Shown: positions 1 through 11,190, numbered from the stretch's first letter. The stretch is 64,000 bases of DNA from an uncultured SAR92 cluster bacterium (GCA_902596775.1 CACJVE010000003.1:25803-89802); one strand, 5' to 3'. The notes: a model not told the origin generated them from the sequence alone. A program made the numbers and translations.

Positions 1-1
1 A

Positions 2-265
2 TTTGGAAGAGAACCCTGGTTGCAGCCTTATACTGACGAAACAATAGAATCTCTCCCACCAAAAAATATTAAAAAAATATTTATTATTTGCCCAGGATTT
101 TCGTCAGACTGTCTTGAAACATTGGAAGAAATTAACGGAGAGGCAAGAGAGATATTCTTAGAGGCGGGTGGAGAAGAATTTGAGTATATCTATTGCCTAA
201 ATGATGATAATGAACATATCGAAGTTCTTATGGACATAGTCAGTCCATATTTAAGCGTCAACTAA
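2..265 (+). CDS. hemH: Ferrochelatase, C-terminal part (truncated by window start)
   Basis: Frame 2 reads [22 protein letters not shown]...[16 protein letters not shown]...[19 protein letters not shown], the typical ferrochelatase C-terminus. Confidence 0.93.
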   Translation, partial: FGREPWLQPYTDETIESLPPKNIKKIFIICPGFSSDCLETLEEINGEAREIFLEAGGEEFEYIYCLNDDNEHIEVLMDIVSPYLSVN

Positions 266-1067
266 TAAAGGCAGCCCACTCTGAGAGTACCTCTGAGCAG
301 TCCGCTGATACTTTTATATCCGTGATATTATCAGCTCTAGTCGGACTTTTATTAATAATAATTAATTTCTTTCTTGCTTCTTTGGCAAGTCGGCAAAACC
401 GAAAACCCGAATATGTGTTAAGTGAAGACCCAACAACTAGAACACCATTCGATGATTTGAGGCTATCAATCGCTTTTGAAACTACATGCTTTGGGACCGA
501 GTCGCCAAAGAAAACAGCATCAGGTTTCAGAATACCCCCACAATTTGGACAATCTGGTACAAAAAAAGATCCATAGGGTATTTTATCAATTTCAGCATCT
601 CCATCCGGGAGAATAGCTCCTGTTATTTCTGCATAGTGCGGATTGTTTTCAATCAAAACATTTTGTATATATTGTCGAGCAAGTTTTAGTTCGCAGCTCA
701 GACAGGTCACAGAATCTAAACGACCATGGAGATCTATAACATCGGTGCTACCTGCTTTTTGATGCAAACCGTCTACATTTTGCGTCGTGAGGCAGGAAAT
801 ACCTCCTTTTTTTTGTATGCGCGCAAGATGTAAATGATTTTGGTTCGGTTTGGCTTCGGACATAAAACGCCAACCAACCATGTTTCGAGCCCAGAATCGT
901 CTTCTAACATCAGAGGAACGAATAAAATCTTGGTTTTCAACTGGCATTGACCTGGTCCAGTTTCCCTCGCTGTCTCGATACGTTGGAATGCCCGAATCAA
1001 GACTAACTCCTGCGCCAGTGAGCACAAACCAATTATTTCTTGATACAAGTTCTTTTAAAATATCCAT
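258..1067 (-). CDS. Sir2-family NAD-dependent deacylase (class II/SIRT4-like)
   Basis: [30 protein letters not shown], two CxxC zinc pairs (TCLSC, DCPNC), [12 protein letters not shown]. Confidence 0.93.
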   Translation of the reverse strand: MDILKELVSRNNWFVLTGAGVSLDSGIPTYRDSEGNWTRSMPVENQDFIRSSDVRRRFWARNMVGWRFMSEAKPNQNHLHLARIQKKGGISCLTTQNVDGLHQKAGSTDVIDLHGRLDSVTCLSCELKLARQYIQNVLIENNPHYAEITGAILPDGDAEIDKIPYGSFFVPDCPNCGGILKPDAVFFGDSVPKHVVSKAIDSLKSSNGVLVVGSSLNTYSGFRFCRLAKEARKKLIIINKSPTRADNITDIKVSADCSEVLSEWAAFIS

Positions 1068-1154
1068 CGAAACCTTAAAATTGCTAATTAATCAAAGCCT
1101 AACTAAATTAAGTTAAAACTAGAAAAATAATACGTTCCAAAACAATAATTAGAG

Positions 1155-2417
1155 ATTAAAAAAATTAATATATTAGCTTCAGTAACTGAGATTGCTCAAA
1201 AAGCAAAAAGAGCGTCAAAACAAGCTCGCAGTCTTACGACAAAGGCAAAAAATGAACTGCTTGCTTCGATAAGTAATGAGATCGATAAAAACAAGACAAA
1301 AATCATTACTGCCAACAGCATTGATATCGAAAACCTACCGATTAGCACTAAAGATAGTTTTAGGGATAGATTAATCTTAGATGAACCGAGAATCGAGAGT
1401 ATGCTTACTAGCATCTCGGATATCATTGATCTTCCTGACCCAATTGGTCAAATTATTGATCTTGGGAAAAGACCAAATGGTCTCCATATTAAAAAAATGA
1501 GAACTGCGCTTGGCGTCATAGGGATAATTTATGAATCGAGACCAAATGTTACTACTGACGCTTCAGCCCTTTGCCTGAAATCAGGAAACTCAGTAATTCT
1601 AAGAGGAGGAAGCGAATCCATAAACACGAATCTGGCCATAGGAGAAATTATTAGAAAATCATTAATCAATAATTCCGTGGATCCAAATTTGGTGCAAGTA
1701 ATAGAAAATACATCGAGAGATCTTGTCTCTGAAATTGCCAGCGCCGATAAATATATTGATTTAATAATACCTCGTGGTAGTAAAGAGCTACTTAAATTTC
1801 TTCAGAAGCATGCGACGATTCCAATGATCAAACATCTTGACGGAGTCTGTCATGTCTTTGTAGACGATTCGGCAGATATTAAAAAATCTCTTGATATCTC
1901 GGTAAATTCAAAGACAAATCGTTTCGGCGTTTGTAATGCAATGGAGACTTTGCTTGTATCAGAGATGATCGCCGTTAATTTCTTACCAAAAGTCACAAAG
2001 ATTCTTTCGGATAAAAAAGTCGAAATTAGAGGATGTGAGGTCAGCAGGAAAATTGTTCCGAATTTAAACATAGCCTCTGAGGCTGACTGGCAAGAGGAAT
2101 ATTTGGCTCCAATACTTGCTGTGAAGGTTGTTACTGGAATTGATGATGCGATCACTCATATTAATAAATTTGGTTCTCATCACACAGATGCGATCGTCTC
2201 TGAAAATGAAGAGCATCAAAAGAGATTTTTAAGGGAAATTGAATCGAGTTCGGTTCTCGTAAATACTTCGACACGATTCGCTGATGGCTTTGAATACGGA
2301 CTCGGAGCTGAGATTGGTATTTCCACTGATAAAATTCATGCAAGAGGCCCTGTTGGTCTCGAAGGATTAACATCACTAAAATGGGTTGTATCAGGAAATG
2401 GACAGGTGAGACGCTAA
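1155..2417 (+). CDS. proA: Glutamate-5-semialdehyde dehydrogenase; likely non-canonical ATT start (first ATG is at 1401)
   Basis: The open frame extends upstream of the 1401 ATG to a stop at 1146 and encodes IKKINILASVTEIAQKAKRASKQARSL..., the conserved ProA N-terminus; the body contains GVIGIIYESRPNVT and HLDGVCHVFVD. Confidence 0.9.
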   Translation: MKKINILASVTEIAQKAKRASKQARSLTTKAKNELLASISNEIDKNKTKIITANSIDIENLPISTKDSFRDRLILDEPRIESMLTSISDIIDLPDPIGQIIDLGKRPNGLHIKKMRTALGVIGIIYESRPNVTTDASALCLKSGNSVILRGGSESINTNLAIGEIIRKSLINNSVDPNLVQVIENTSRDLVSEIASADKYIDLIIPRGSKELLKFLQKHATIPMIKHLDGVCHVFVDDSADIKKSLDISVNSKTNRFGVCNAMETLLVSEMIAVNFLPKVTKILSDKKVEIRGCEVSRKIVPNLNIASEADWQEEYLAPILAVKVVTGIDDAITHINKFGSHHTDAIVSENEEHQKRFLREIESSSVLVNTSTRFADGFEYGLGAEIGISTDKIHARGPVGLEGLTSLKWVVSGNGQVRR

Positions 2418-2418
2418 A

Positions 2419-3063
2419 ATGACAATTGCTTATTTTGGCGGTTGTTTCGATCCATTTCACAATGGTCATCTAAACATTGCTCAAGACCTAGTTGATCATT
2501 TGGATATAAAAAATCTAAAAATATTACCAACAGGCCAACCTCCCCACAAGGAGAGATTTTCAATTTCGCATGAGCACAGGCTCAATATGATAAAAATTGG
2601 AATTGAGAAAGATTTGCATCGTATTTCCATAGAGGATTATGAAATACGAAGCATCGGTGCTTCATACAGTGCTAAAACATTCAAATATCTTAGAGAAAAA
2701 TTTGGATCTGAGGTATCAATAATACTTTGCATAGGTGAAGACGCTTTTGAGTCAATAAACACGTGGTACAACTGGAGAGAACTTCTCAACTATTGTCATT
2801 TAGCTGTAGTGTCTCGAAAAGATTTTAAGCCAAATCCAGATGAAGAGATCACTGATTGGCTGAAAGAAAAAAGATGTGAAAATATCATCAGTTTAAAAAA
2901 AAGAGCCTTTGGAAATATATATTTTTGCAGTCTTTCACAACTCAAAATAAGCTCTAGTGAGATTCGCAAGAATATAAAATTAGGTAAAAAAATTGATGGA
3001 TTAGTGCCCTCAAAAATAAGACACTACATCAATGAGCACCATCTATATAGAGATATAAAATGA
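2419..3063 (+). CDS. nadD: Nicotinate-nucleotide adenylyltransferase
   Basis: GGCFDPFHNGHL nucleotidyltransferase motif; C-terminal SSSEIRKNI; next to rsfS. Confidence 0.95.
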   Translation: MTIAYFGGCFDPFHNGHLNIAQDLVDHLDIKNLKILPTGQPPHKERFSISHEHRLNMIKIGIEKDLHRISIEDYEIRSIGASYSAKTFKYLREKFGSEVSIILCIGEDAFESINTWYNWRELLNYCHLAVVSRKDFKPNPDEEITDWLKEKRCENIISLKKRAFGNIYFCSLSQLKISSSEIRKNIKLGKKIDGLVPSKIRHYINEHHLYRDIK

Positions 3064-3395
3064 ACTCAAAAAATATAGAATTATCACTAGTTAATGAACT
3101 TGATAACTCAAAAGCACATGATGTGGTCACCATCAATGTGTCAAAAATCACTAGCGAAATGATGTCAATGATAATCGCTACTGGGAACTCGACTCGACAT
3201 GTGAGATCAGTCTCTATGGCAATAACAGAATTTGCTAAGAACCAAGACATAAAAGTCATAGGTATAGAGGGTCAGAATTCTGGCGAGTGGGTGCTTATCG
3301 ATCTTGGAGATACCGTTGTCCACGTTATGTTGTCCGAGACTCGAAAGCTTTATGATTTAGAAAAATTATGGTCTCAACCCAAGTCTGCATCATAA
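3060..3395 (+). CDS. rsfS: Ribosome silencing factor
   Basis: RsfS/Iojap family (IATGNSTRHVRSVS, GEWVLIDLGDTVVHVM); ATGA overlap with nadD. Confidence 0.93.
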   Translation: MNSKNIELSLVNELDNSKAHDVVTINVSKITSEMMSMIIATGNSTRHVRSVSMAITEFAKNQDIKVIGIEGQNSGEWVLIDLGDTVVHVMLSETRKLYDLEKLWSQPKSAS

Positions 3396-3435
3396 AAAGC
3401 AATTATTCGAATTAGAACCTTCTGAAAAGTTCATC

Positions 3436-3906
3436 ATGAAAGTAACTATTATTGCAGTAGGAACAAAAATGGATCGCTGGATTGAGGATGGCTGCCAAAA
3501 TTATATAAATCGACTACCGAAAAAATGGGAACTAAGAATTATTGAAATTGTCCAAAAGAATTATCAAAGCAATCAATCGAGCAAGCGTGCCATAGAACTT
3601 GAATGTGAAACTATCGTGAAAAAAATCGATCGTAGTTCATATGTTGTTGCTCTTGATTCAAGGGGTGAGAGTCTAACCAGTAGGTTTTTATCAAAAAGAA
3701 TTAGTCGTTGGCAAATGGAGGGATTGAATTTAACATTTGTTATAGGTGGTCCAGATGGCTTATCAAAAGAATTTTTAAACGAATGCGATTTTGTTTGGTC
3801 AATGTCTGATCTAACTTTTCCGCATCCTTTGGTTAGAGTTATTCTTCTTGAGCAGCTTTATCGAGCCTGGACAATAACAACTAATCATCCATATCACAGA
3901 TCATAG
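3436..3906 (+). CDS. rlmH: 23S rRNA (pseudouridine1915-N3)-methyltransferase
   Basis: FVIGGPDGLS, LTFPHPLVRVILLEQLYRAWTI, NHPYHR. Confidence 0.96.
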   Translation: MKVTIIAVGTKMDRWIEDGCQNYINRLPKKWELRIIEIVQKNYQSNQSSKRAIELECETIVKKIDRSSYVVALDSRGESLTSRFLSKRISRWQMEGLNLTFVIGGPDGLSKEFLNECDFVWSMSDLTFPHPLVRVILLEQLYRAWTITTNHPYHRS

Positions 3907-3923
3907 AATTCAGAAATTTACAG

Positions 3924-5750
3924 ATGCAATCAAACTTTTCAGACCCAGAAATAGAAAGAAAAATTTATTTAAAAAGAATCACTCTCTCGATTATATTTAT
4001 TGCACTTTTAACTTTGATTTTAGTGGCTAGATATTTTGATTTGCAAATAACAAATCATGAAGACTTCGTGACTAACTCTGAGAAAAACCGAGTTCATGTT
4101 CGACCGCTTGCACCAGCTCGGGGCATAATTTACGACAGGAATGGAGAAATTCTCGCTCATAACATACCGATAACAAATCTTTCTATAGTCCGCGAACATA
4201 CGGATGACCTAAATGCTTTAATAAATAAACTAAGATCTCTCATTGAGATAAGTGACAATGAAATAGATGTTTTCTTGGATCGGTTAAAACGACGAAAACC
4301 TTATGAGCCGACACCACTGAAGTATGATTTAACTGAAAAGATGCAAGCAATTCTCGCCGTGAATGAGTTCGATCTGGATGGCATTGAGATAAGTGCTAAG
4401 TTAAAACGTGAGTATCCGGAAAAAGAGCTATTTGCTCATGTGCTTGGATATGTGGGTCGGATAAATGAATCTGAACTTGAAAATATTGATACTCCAAGTT
4501 ACCGAGGAACGGATTCAATCGGTAAGACAGGCCTTGAAAAGTTTTATGAATCAAAACTTTTGGGTCAGGTGGGTAGTCAAAATGTTGAAACCAATGCGCG
4601 TGGTAGAGTCATGAGAACCTTGGGCGAAAATCAGCCCACCGCTGGAAATGATCTGATGCTCACCCTGGATAAAGAGATTCAATTAACGGCATTTAATGAG
4701 TTCCAAGGGCGGAAGGGTGCGTTGGTCGCACTTGATGTAAAATCAGGCGAAATACTAGCCTTGATGAGTTCGCCAAGCTATGACCCGAATCTTTTCATAT
4801 CAGGAATTACTCAAGAAAAATATTCTGCACTTCTAAAATCAGATGACAAACCACTCTTCAATCGAGCGGTGGCCGGACAATATCCTCCAGGATCAACTAT
4901 AAAGCCACTTTTTGGCTTAATAGCTCTCCATACCCAACACATCTTTCCAAATACTGTCATAAAAGATCCAGGATATTTTCTCATGGAGGGGATTGACAGA
5001 CCGTGGAGAGAACCTAAAAAAGGAGGACATGGATCATCTGTTGATTTGAATCAAGCAATCACAGAATCATGCGATGTATTTTTTTATGAAATCGGAGCGA
5101 GAGTTGGAATAGATGCATTGTCCTCTATGAGTCAGAAATTTGGCCTAGGGGGAAAAACCGGATTAGATCTTCCTGGAGAGACAAACGGCATAATGCCCTC
5201 AAGACAATGGAAAATAGAGAAACGTGGATCTGCATGGTTTGATGGGGATACCATAAACATGAGTATTGGACAGGGATTTATGCTTGTTACTCCAATCCAG
5301 CTTGCATTGATGACTGGAATCATTGCAAATAAAGGAAGATTCATGTCTCCACAACTTATTAAAGCTGTCAATTCGATTCCAATTAAAAGCCAATTACTTA
5401 ATACACCATTTGAAATTCAAGATGAGCATTGGAAATATATTCACAATGCGATGGCGAATGTTGTTCATTCCTCAACAGGCACCGCAAAACTGATAAACAA
5501 GGATTTAAATTATAAAATCGCTGGAAAGACTGGAACAGCTCAAGTTATAAGTATTAGTGCAGAGGAAGATTACGATAAGTCTAAAATTGATCCAAGTCAG
5601 TGGGATCACGCTCTATTCATTGCCTTTGCTCCATTAGATGATCCCGAAATTGCCGTAGCGCTCATTGTAGAAAATGGTGAGTTTGGAAGTGTTACTGCGG
5701 CTCCAATAGCAAAGAGCGTGTTAGATGCTTATATGAAGAATAGAATATAA
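3924..5750 (+). CDS. mrdA: Penicillin-binding protein 2, peptidoglycan transpeptidase
   Basis: Class B PBP; active site YPPGSTIKP, AGKTGTAQ; followed by rodA. Confidence 0.96.
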   Translation: MQSNFSDPEIERKIYLKRITLSIIFIALLTLILVARYFDLQITNHEDFVTNSEKNRVHVRPLAPARGIIYDRNGEILAHNIPITNLSIVREHTDDLNALINKLRSLIEISDNEIDVFLDRLKRRKPYEPTPLKYDLTEKMQAILAVNEFDLDGIEISAKLKREYPEKELFAHVLGYVGRINESELENIDTPSYRGTDSIGKTGLEKFYESKLLGQVGSQNVETNARGRVMRTLGENQPTAGNDLMLTLDKEIQLTAFNEFQGRKGALVALDVKSGEILALMSSPSYDPNLFISGITQEKYSALLKSDDKPLFNRAVAGQYPPGSTIKPLFGLIALHTQHIFPNTVIKDPGYFLMEGIDRPWREPKKGGHGSSVDLNQAITESCDVFFYEIGARVGIDALSSMSQKFGLGGKTGLDLPGETNGIMPSRQWKIEKRGSAWFDGDTINMSIGQGFMLVTPIQLALMTGIIANKGRFMSPQLIKAVNSIPIKSQLLNTPFEIQDEHWKYIHNAMANVVHSSTGTAKLINKDLNYKIAGKTGTAQVISISAEEDYDKSKIDPSQWDHALFIAFAPLDDPEIAVALIVENGEFGSVTAAPIAKSVLDAYMKNRI

Positions 5751-5786
5751 GGGTATACAAGAACCTCTAAAATGTGGCTTTAACTT

Positions 5787-6920
5787 ATGCAAAACTCTGA
5801 TTTTGTCAGAATATTAAAAACAATCGAAAGAACAAATAAAGGTAAATACCCTTTTAAAGTAGATTTCTTGCTAATAATCGCGCTTATTGTGCTTTTAGCC
5901 ATCAGCATGCTGGCTCTTTTCAGCGCTACTGGTGAGAATATTGATTATATAAATCGTCACCTTGCCTTCATAGGTGCCGGTTTTTTTCTTATGTTACTCA
6001 TATCTCAAATATCTGCTAGGACTATAGAACTATGGGCTTTTTATATTTTCGGCTTAACCACTATTTTGTTAATACTTGTGATAATCATTGGAATTGATGT
6101 TAAAGGCGCCCAAAGGTGGCTTGACCTCATTATTTTTAGATTACAGCCATCGGAATTATTAAAAGTGAGTTTGCCCTTAGCTTTGGCTGCGTACCTAGGC
6201 AGAAGAGCGACTCCTCCGATTGCAAAGCATGTTTTCTGGTCAATCAGTCTAATTTCTGTTCCTTCATTTCTGATCATTTTTCAACCTGATCTTGGAACAG
6301 GTATTTTAGTTTTTGCGACAGGAGTTACGACACTATTTTTGGCTGGATTAAGAAGACGGTATATTGCTGGAAGTCTCTTTATTTTTCTGCTGACAATTCC
6401 ATTAATGTGGATATTCATGCTACGTGATTACCAAAAGCAGCGAATTTTAACGCTTTTATCACCTGAAGATGATATTTTAGGCTCTGGGTGGAATATAATT
6501 CAATCAAAAACAGCCATTGGTTCAGGTGGCCTTTATGGTAAGGGCTGGCTTAATGGGACACAATCTCAGTTAGATTTTTTGCCCGAGAGTCATACTGACT
6601 TCATCATCGCTGTCTTAGCGGAGGAATTTGGCTTAATTGGTGTGGTATTCACACTCGCTGCTTATGCAATTTTACTTTCAAGATGTTTCTTCATAAGCGC
6701 TCATGCCAAATCTCAATTTGGACGTTTATTTGCGGGGAGCTTTGCCGTAATGATTTTTGCTCACATCTTTGTCAATTTGGGTATGGTTTCCGGTATACTG
6801 CCGATAGTAGGTGCACCTCTTCCGTTAATTAGTTTTGGTGGTAACTCTGCTTTAACTCTATTTATGGGTTTTGGTATATTAACAAGCATAAGCCACGAAC
6901 CACGAAGGATCAGATCTTGA
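5787..6920 (+). CDS. rodA: Rod shape-determining SEDS protein RodA
   Basis: SEDS family: QPSELLK, LPESHTDFI, PLPLISFGG. Confidence 0.95.
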   Translation: MQNSDFVRILKTIERTNKGKYPFKVDFLLIIALIVLLAISMLALFSATGENIDYINRHLAFIGAGFFLMLLISQISARTIELWAFYIFGLTTILLILVIIIGIDVKGAQRWLDLIIFRLQPSELLKVSLPLALAAYLGRRATPPIAKHVFWSISLISVPSFLIIFQPDLGTGILVFATGVTTLFLAGLRRRYIAGSLFIFLLTIPLMWIFMLRDYQKQRILTLLSPEDDILGSGWNIIQSKTAIGSGGLYGKGWLNGTQSQLDFLPESHTDFIIAVLAEEFGLIGVVFTLAAYAILLSRCFFISAHAKSQFGRLFAGSFAVMIFAHIFVNLGMVSGILPIVGAPLPLISFGGNSALTLFMGFGILTSISHEPRRIRS

Positions 6921-7942
6921 CTCCACGAGCTTCTTTTTTTTTCAGCATCATACTTCTATTCTTTCAAATAGAAATATGCGTCGCTGACTACTCGAAAAAT
7001 AAAGATGCCGAAAAATTTACAGAGATAATGGTCTCAAAATACAAATTTAAGAAAGAGGAAATTGTCAAATCACTCAAAAGCGCCACAAAACAGGACGCAA
7101 TTATTAGGGCAATGAGCAAACCAGCCGAAAAGGTTAAACCTTGGCATTCTTATAGAAATATTTTTATTACAGAGTCACGAATTGAAAATGGTGTTGCGTT
7201 TTGGAAAGAAAATATAAATGTGCTTGAAACTGCTTATGAAGAATTTGGAATTAACCCTGAAATTATCGTCAGTATCATTGGCATAGAGACTAACTATGGT
7301 AAAAATATGGGGAGCTTCCGAGTAATTGATGCGCTATCCACCTTAGCCTTCGACTACTATACGAAATATGAGAGTAGAGAATCCCGACGGCTATTTTTTA
7401 CACATCAACTTGAAAATCTTTTCCTACTCGCGCGAGAGCAAAAAATTGATCCTCTGTCACTAAAAGGTTCATATGCTGGAGCAATGGGTTTCGGGCAATT
7501 TATGCCAGATAGCTATCGTAACTATGCCGTAGACTTTGATAATGATTCTATTGCTGACATCTGGGAAAATCCTACAGATGCAATAGGAAGCGTATCTAAT
7601 TACCTAATGCGTCATGGATGGGAAAAAGACGAAATAATTATAGCTAAGGCAAAACTGACGGAAAAACGGGCACACGAAATCACATATAACAAAATTTCAC
7701 GTCCAAAAAAATCAATCGAAAACTTTATTGAGTTAGGTCTTGAACCATTGGATCTGGATGCAAAACCAGGACTAAAAGCTTTGCCTTTAAAGCTAGAAAA
7801 CGAAGCTAAAGAAGAATATTGGTTCGGATTTCAAAATTTTCATGTTATCGGGAGATATAATCCACGAGTGAAATATGCGATGGCTGTCACCCAGCTTAGC
7901 CACTTAGTAAAAGAAAGCTTTTGCAAGGTGCATCTGTGTTAA
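6917..7942 (+). CDS. mltB: Lytic murein transglycosylase B family
   Basis: IGIETNYGKNMG, GAMGFGQFMPDSYRNYAVDFDNDSIADIW; ATGA-type overlap with rodA; N-terminal signal sequence. Confidence 0.92.
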   Translation: MTPRASFFFSIILLFFQIEICVADYSKNKDAEKFTEIMVSKYKFKKEEIVKSLKSATKQDAIIRAMSKPAEKVKPWHSYRNIFITESRIENGVAFWKENINVLETAYEEFGINPEIIVSIIGIETNYGKNMGSFRVIDALSTLAFDYYTKYESRESRRLFFTHQLENLFLLAREQKIDPLSLKGSYAGAMGFGQFMPDSYRNYAVDFDNDSIADIWENPTDAIGSVSNYLMRHGWEKDEIIIAKAKLTEKRAHEITYNKISRPKKSIENFIELGLEPLDLDAKPGLKALPLKLENEAKEEYWFGFQNFHVIGRYNPRVKYAMAVTQLSHLVKESFCKVHLC

Positions 7943-8035
7943 ACAACCAAATATAAACTACCTTTTGAGTAGCTAATTATATTAATTGATCTTAAAATAA
8001 AAACATAGAATCTCTGAATTCTTCGCGGCACGTTT

Positions 8036-9202
8036 ATGAAAACTAATTTTTTTGTTACATTTTCAATCGGTCTTCTGATCTCCTTATCAGTCAATTCAAA
8101 ACAAATTATTCCCGCTGAACCATCTATTAATGCCAAATCTTGGATTTTGGTAGATTCTTCGACAGGCAAGGTAATACTGGAAAATAATGCTGACCTGCGT
8201 TTACCACCAGCAAGTCTTGCAAAAATGATGACGACTTATATCACCTCTAATGAGATTAAAGCTGGAAGAATGAAACCAGAAGATCTTGTAACAATTAGTG
8301 ATAATGCTTGGCGAAAGGGAGGTGCAAAAACTGGTGGATCTACAATGTTTCTCGATCCCAGAAGCAAAGTACCCGTAATAGATCTCATGAGAGGTGTAAT
8401 TATTCAATCTGGCAATGATGCCTCAATCGCACTTGCTGAGCACATTTCAGGTGGTGAGATAGCATTTGCGGATCTCATGAATCAACAGGCTGAGTTATTG
8501 CAGATGACCAATAGTGAATTTAAAAATTCATCCGGGTTGCCTGAAGAAGGGATGTATTCTTCCGCCAGAGACTTATCAAAAATAGCAAATGCCATAATCA
8601 AAGATCATCCCATGTCATATAAAATATATTCGGAAAAATATTTTAAGCACAATAATATCAATCAGCCCAATCGAAACCGGTTACTTTGGAGAGATAAGAG
8701 TGTTGATGGGTTAAAAACGGGTAGGACAGATGAAGCTGGTTTTTGTTTAGTTGCATCTGCAGAAAGAGAAGATATGCGTCTGATTTCTGTTGTACTTGGG
8801 GCCTCAAATGATGAAACAAGATCCAGAGAATCGCAAAGATTACTATCCTATGGTTTTCGCTACTTTAATACTCAAACATTGTTCAAGTCCAAAGAGATTA
8901 TAAAGTCTGACGTAAAAATATGGTTTGGAACGGAAAAATTTCTAAATTTGACTATTGACGAAGATGCAGTTCTCACTTTCCCCCGGGGTGCAGAGGACGA
9001 CTTAAAAGCCGAATTCACTATTGATGAAGTGATAAAGGCACCCGTTAAAGTTGGTGATCCACTTGGTTTGCTTAAAATAAGCTTGGAGAATGAATTACTA
9101 CTTGAAATCCCTCTCGTATCTTCACAAAACATTACCAAAGGAAACTTTATATCCAGGATAATTGATTGGCTAGTGTTATTTTTTACTAATCTTCTCTCTT
9201 AG
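8036..9202 (+). CDS. dacA: D-alanyl-D-alanine carboxypeptidase (PBP5/6 type)
   Basis: SLAKMMT (SxxK), SGNDASI (SxN), KTGRTDEAG (KTG), C-terminal amphipathic/hydrophobic tail. Confidence 0.94.
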   Translation: MKTNFFVTFSIGLLISLSVNSKQIIPAEPSINAKSWILVDSSTGKVILENNADLRLPPASLAKMMTTYITSNEIKAGRMKPEDLVTISDNAWRKGGAKTGGSTMFLDPRSKVPVIDLMRGVIIQSGNDASIALAEHISGGEIAFADLMNQQAELLQMTNSEFKNSSGLPEEGMYSSARDLSKIANAIIKDHPMSYKIYSEKYFKHNNINQPNRNRLLWRDKSVDGLKTGRTDEAGFCLVASAEREDMRLISVVLGASNDETRSRESQRLLSYGFRYFNTQTLFKSKEIIKSDVKIWFGTEKFLNLTIDEDAVLTFPRGAEDDLKAEFTIDEVIKAPVKVGDPLGLLKISLENELLLEIPLVSSQNITKGNFISRIIDWLVLFFTNLLS

Positions 9203-9213
9203 GATAAGGCCTA

Positions 9214-9483
9214 ATGTGTGCTCAAGAGAAACAAATAATAAAATTTCCTTGTGATTACCCTATTAAAGTTATTGGTGACGCAACACCAGAATTTTCTGAA
9301 CACGTTGAATCTGTAATGAATAGGCAAGTTGGTGTCAGAAAATATAGAAAACTCTCCGAAAAACTTAGTAAGAATAATACTTGGATCGCCTCGACTTTTA
9401 TAATAAAGGCGACTAGCGAAGAACAAGTGATGACATTATCTAACTGTTTAAAGGATGATAAATGCGTAAAAATGGTGATTTAA
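9214..9483 (+). CDS. ybeD: DUF493 / YbeD family protein
   Basis: FPCDYPIKVIG start and position between dacA and lipB. Confidence 0.88.
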   Translation: MCAQEKQIIKFPCDYPIKVIGDATPEFSEHVESVMNRQVGVRKYRKLSEKLSKNNTWIASTFIIKATSEEQVMTLSNCLKDDKCVKMVI

Positions 9484-9490
9484 ACATCCG

Positions 9491-10171
9491 ATGAGTAAGA
9501 CGCTGGTTATCAGAGAAATTGGTCGTCAATCTTATGAGAAAATTCTGAGCCAGATGAAACATTTCACAAATGTTCGGTCAGAAAGTACTGCTGACGAAAT
9601 ATGGATTCTGGAGCATCATCCTGTTTTTACTCAAGGCCAAGCTGGTAATAGCGACTATATTTTAGCCTCAGGTGATATTCCCGTTGTACAGAGTGATCGC
9701 GGAGGCCATGTCACCTTTCATGGTCATGGACAAATAACTGCGTATACCCTAATTGATTTAAAACGTGCTAATTCAAAAATCTTTGGACTAATCGATATCA
9801 TAGAGAATTCCGTAATTGAGACCATGGCACTATGGACCGTTGAAGGACACACTAAAAAAGCTTCCCGTGGAGTGTTTTGCGAATCTGGAAAGAAAATAGC
9901 TTCAATTGGTCTGAGAGTTCGAAAGGGCTATACTTATCATGGCGTGAATTTCAATATTGATATGGATATGTCTCCTTGGTCCAGAATCAATGCTTGTGGT
10001 CTTGGCTTAGAAATGACTCAACTAAAGAGTGAAACTTACATTGATGTTCAATTTAGCGAGGTCCAGACTAGTTTTAGAGAGATACTCACGAAGAATTTAG
10101 GTTATAACAATCATACGGATAAAATCGCCCTCACGGAGATCGAACATAAAGACGATGACAGTTTTAGATAA
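9491..10171 (+). CDS. lipB: Octanoyl-[acyl-carrier-protein] transferase
   Basis: [40 protein letters not shown]. Confidence 0.96.
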   Translation: MSKTLVIREIGRQSYEKILSQMKHFTNVRSESTADEIWILEHHPVFTQGQAGNSDYILASGDIPVVQSDRGGHVTFHGHGQITAYTLIDLKRANSKIFGLIDIIENSVIETMALWTVEGHTKKASRGVFCESGKKIASIGLRVRKGYTYHGVNFNIDMDMSPWSRINACGLGLEMTQLKSETYIDVQFSEVQTSFREILTKNLGYNNHTDKIALTEIEHKDDDSFR

Positions 10172-11147
10172 AAAATCTGGGGATATGGAGCCTCCAAAAA
10201 GAACGAGCAGACTAGTTCGAGGAGAAAAACTGCGTGATTCAAAAAAAGTGGAGCGCATACCGATAAAAGTCATAAACCTTGATGATAGTCCTAAAAAACC
10301 AGACTGGCTTCGAATAAGACTTTCTAACTCTGACAAAGTTTCTGAGGTCAAAAAAATTTTGAGGTCTCATAAAATGTCGACCGTATGTGAGGAAGGTGCC
10401 TGCCCAAATTTAAATGAATGTTTCTCAAATGGAACTGCAACATTTATGATCATGGGCGACATCTGCACACGGCGGTGTCCTTTTTGTGACGTAGGACATG
10501 GAAAGCCAAATGCTCTTGATCCTGATGAACCGAAAAACCTAGCTTTAGCAATATCCAAAATGAAGCTCAAATATGCAGTAATCACCTCCGTTGACAGAGA
10601 TGACTTGCGAGATGGGGGAGCAAATCATTTCGTTGAATGCATTGATGCAATTCGAACCACTTCACCACACATAAAAGTAGAAATATTAGTCCCCGATTTT
10701 AGAGGTAGAATGTCGATCGCTATTGAAAAATTTTCGAAATCGCCTCCCGATGTTTTTAATCACAATTTAGAAACAATCTCTCGCCTTTATCGAGAGGCAA
10801 GGCCGGGAGCGAACTATCTTTGGTCTCTTAAACTTCTTAAAGAATTCAAAATAAATAATCCATTAATTCCTACAAAATCGGGGCTTATGGTTGGTCTAGG
10901 CGAAAAGAAAGATGAAATTTTTGAGACGATGCGAGATCTCAGGGATCATGGCGTTGAGATGATCACTATTGGACAATACTTGCAACCCTCAAAGAGTCAT
11001 CTTGCGGTTCAAAGATACGTTCATCCAAACGAATTTCTAGAGTACAGTAAATACGCAAAGAAAATTGGCTTTAAAAGTGATGCATGTGGACCATTGGTTA
11101 GATCAAGCTATCATGCGGAAAAGCAAATATTTGAGACAGCGGTTTAA
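10155..11147 (+). CDS. lipA: Lipoyl synthase (radical SAM)
   Basis: [13 protein letters not shown] and [10 protein letters not shown] cysteine motifs; C-terminal [10 protein letters not shown]. Confidence 0.97.
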   Translation: MTVLDKKSGDMEPPKRTSRLVRGEKLRDSKKVERIPIKVINLDDSPKKPDWLRIRLSNSDKVSEVKKILRSHKMSTVCEEGACPNLNECFSNGTATFMIMGDICTRRCPFCDVGHGKPNALDPDEPKNLALAISKMKLKYAVITSVDRDDLRDGGANHFVECIDAIRTTSPHIKVEILVPDFRGRMSIAIEKFSKSPPDVFNHNLETISRLYREARPGANYLWSLKLLKEFKINNPLIPTKSGLMVGLGEKKDEIFETMRDLRDHGVEMITIGQYLQPSKSHLAVQRYVHPNEFLEYSKYAKKIGFKSDACGPLVRSSYHAEKQIFETAV

Positions 11148-11190
11148 GTAGCACGTTAAAATCAAAACGTTGATTAGAGCAAATTATTTT

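Noticed and set aside
322-1116. Plus-strand ORFs of 84, 67 and 88 aa opposite the sirtuin
   Set aside because: Antisense to a strongly conserved Sir2 protein; no recognisable family.
10775-10800. CTCTCG-N7-CGAGAG inverted repeat in lipA
   Set aside because: Six-bp stem inside a conserved coding region; likely coincidental.
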